A stretch of 14,380 bases of DNA from positions 809 through 15,188 of the forward strand of contig DFJU01000097.1 of NCBI GenBank assembly GCA_002373755.1, given 5' to 3'. Shown in pieces: positions 13,722-14,380 of the stretch. The first letter of the stretch is position 1, and each line of letters begins with the position of its first letter. A program made the position numbers and the translations under genes. The notes beneath the pieces are model-generated. The model saw nothing but the letters and a program-made list of their open reading frames with translations, was not told the DNA's origin and did no database searches. This DNA comes from Bacteroidales bacterium UBA3663 (GTDB lineage: Bacteria; Bacteroidota; Bacteroidia; Bacteroidales; UBA3663).

Positions 13722-14380
13722 TCAGATTTTTATCCAATCGAACAGCGGTTCGACGATGATTTTGCCGTCGTCGCCGACGATGCCGAACTTCTCGTTCTGT
13801 TTGATGAAGATGATGCCTTTGAAAAACTTGATTTCATCAAACTGCGGCTTGACGACCATCTTTCCATTCGCGTTGATGATGCCGATTTTGTTGTTCATTT
13901 CGACAACAGCCAATCCGTTGCCGGCAAAGACTTCTGCGCCGTCGAATTGCGGTCGGATGACCATATTTCCGCTCGCGTCGATGAAGCCGCACTTGTCGTT
14001 GACCGCAATTTCTGCCAGTCCGTTGTCTGAAAAATCGTCGGCATCGTCAAATCGCGGTGCAATTACGACCTTGCCGCTTGCATCGATGAACCCCCATTTC
14101 CCGTTGTGTTTGATGCGGGCCAGGCCGTTGGCAGCGAAATCGCCGGCATCTTCAAACTGCGCACCGATGACGAATGTGCCGTCCTTGCCGATGAAGCCGT
14201 ATTTGCCGCCCGATTTTACACGCGCCAGACCATTGCTGCAAAAATCCCACGCGCTGTCGAACTGCGGGTTGATGACCGTTTGGCCCGATGCGTTGATGAA
14301 GCCGAATTTGCCGTTCGTCTTGACGCGCGCCAAACCGTTTGCGGCAAAGTCCCACGCATTGTCAAATCGTGGTTCGACTG
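13722..14380 (-). CDS. WG-repeat protein (5' end outside window)
   Basis: C-terminal part of a tandem-repeat protein, 219 residues visible; the frame stays open to the window edge, so the true start lies beyond. I see an incomplete first unit and then six WG-type repeats, five of exactly 35 residues (105 bp), with consensus NGLARVKxNGKxGFIDASGKxVIxPQFDDAxDF. The units start at about 14339, 14234, 14129, 14024, 13919 and 13814; the last one is shorter and ends in FDWIKI. WG repeats form a beta-rich solenoid or propeller thought to bind other proteins or ligands; location cannot be told without the N-terminus. The TTG at 14333 could be mistaken for a start, but its codon is the Leu of NGLA inside a repeat. 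Convergent to the SMR gene with a shared terminator. Confidence 0.9.
   Translation of the reverse strand, partial: VEPRFDNAWDFAANGLARVKTNGKFGFINASGQTVINPQFDSAWDFCSNGLARVKSGGKYGFIGKDGTFVIGAQFEDAGDFAANGLARIKHNGKWGFIDASGKVVIAPRFDDADDFSDNGLAEIAVNDKCGFIDASGNMVIRPQFDGAEVFAGNGLAVVEMNNKIGIINANGKMVVKPQFDEIKFFKGIIFIKQNEKFGIVGDDGKIIVEPLFDWIKI

Noticed and set aside
14331..14333. TTG at 14333 (minus) as the start of the WG-repeat gene
   Set aside because: The codon is the Leu within the repeat unit NGLAR and the frame continues with repeat sequence to the window edge.

Overview
The window looks like chromosomal DNA of a Bacteroidales bacterium (Bacteroidota, Bacteroides/Prevotella-like). The evidence is two promoters of the Bacteroidota type (TTG/TTTG at -33, TAnnTTTG at -7), a PPi-dependent phosphofructokinase of the long type, an OstA/LptA-like periplasmic protein, few Shine-Dalgarno sequences, and gene starts at GTG or TTG. 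I see no tRNA, rRNA, CRISPR array, phage gene or insertion sequence. The content is mostly housekeeping.

Layout. Minus strand, 1-1254: the first 202 codons of a PPi-phosphofructokinase gene (3' end outside the window), preceded by a nitroreductase gene. A 154-bp divergent spacer carries back-to-back promoters. Plus strand, 1409-13618: eleven genes in one direction with short gaps or 4-base overlaps. These are a two-parvulin periplasmic isomerase, a lipoprotein chaperone with no clear isomerase domain, SurA, an OstA/LptA-like protein, a small tail-anchored membrane protein, MutL, a signal-less SH3-NlpC/P60 peptidase, MurF, a histidine phosphatase, D-aminoacyl-tRNA deacylase and an SMR transporter. 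A strong bidirectional terminator (13649-13685) separates this block from a convergent WG-repeat protein gene (13722 to the window edge, 5' end missing).

How they fit together. The first four plus-strand genes form an envelope module: three SurA/parvulin-type proteins that would handle outer-membrane proteins in the periplasm, followed by a protein with LPS-transport-like folds. The next block joins DNA repair (MutL), peptidoglycan turnover and synthesis (NlpC/P60, MurF) and quality control (Dtd).

The least ordinary material is non-coding or within proteins. Spacers inside the plus-strand block carry short-period repeats (8-nt and 7-nt) reaching almost to start codons. One spacer holds a GC-rich composite palindrome of about 105 bp. 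The word GGCCRAT is strongly over-represented in all codon frames and in spacers. MutL has lost the residues expected of the endonuclease sites while keeping its ATPase motifs and a clamp-binding-like motif. I did not find a clearly new multi-gene system; the best leads for novelty are the repeats, the word bias and the small membrane protein.
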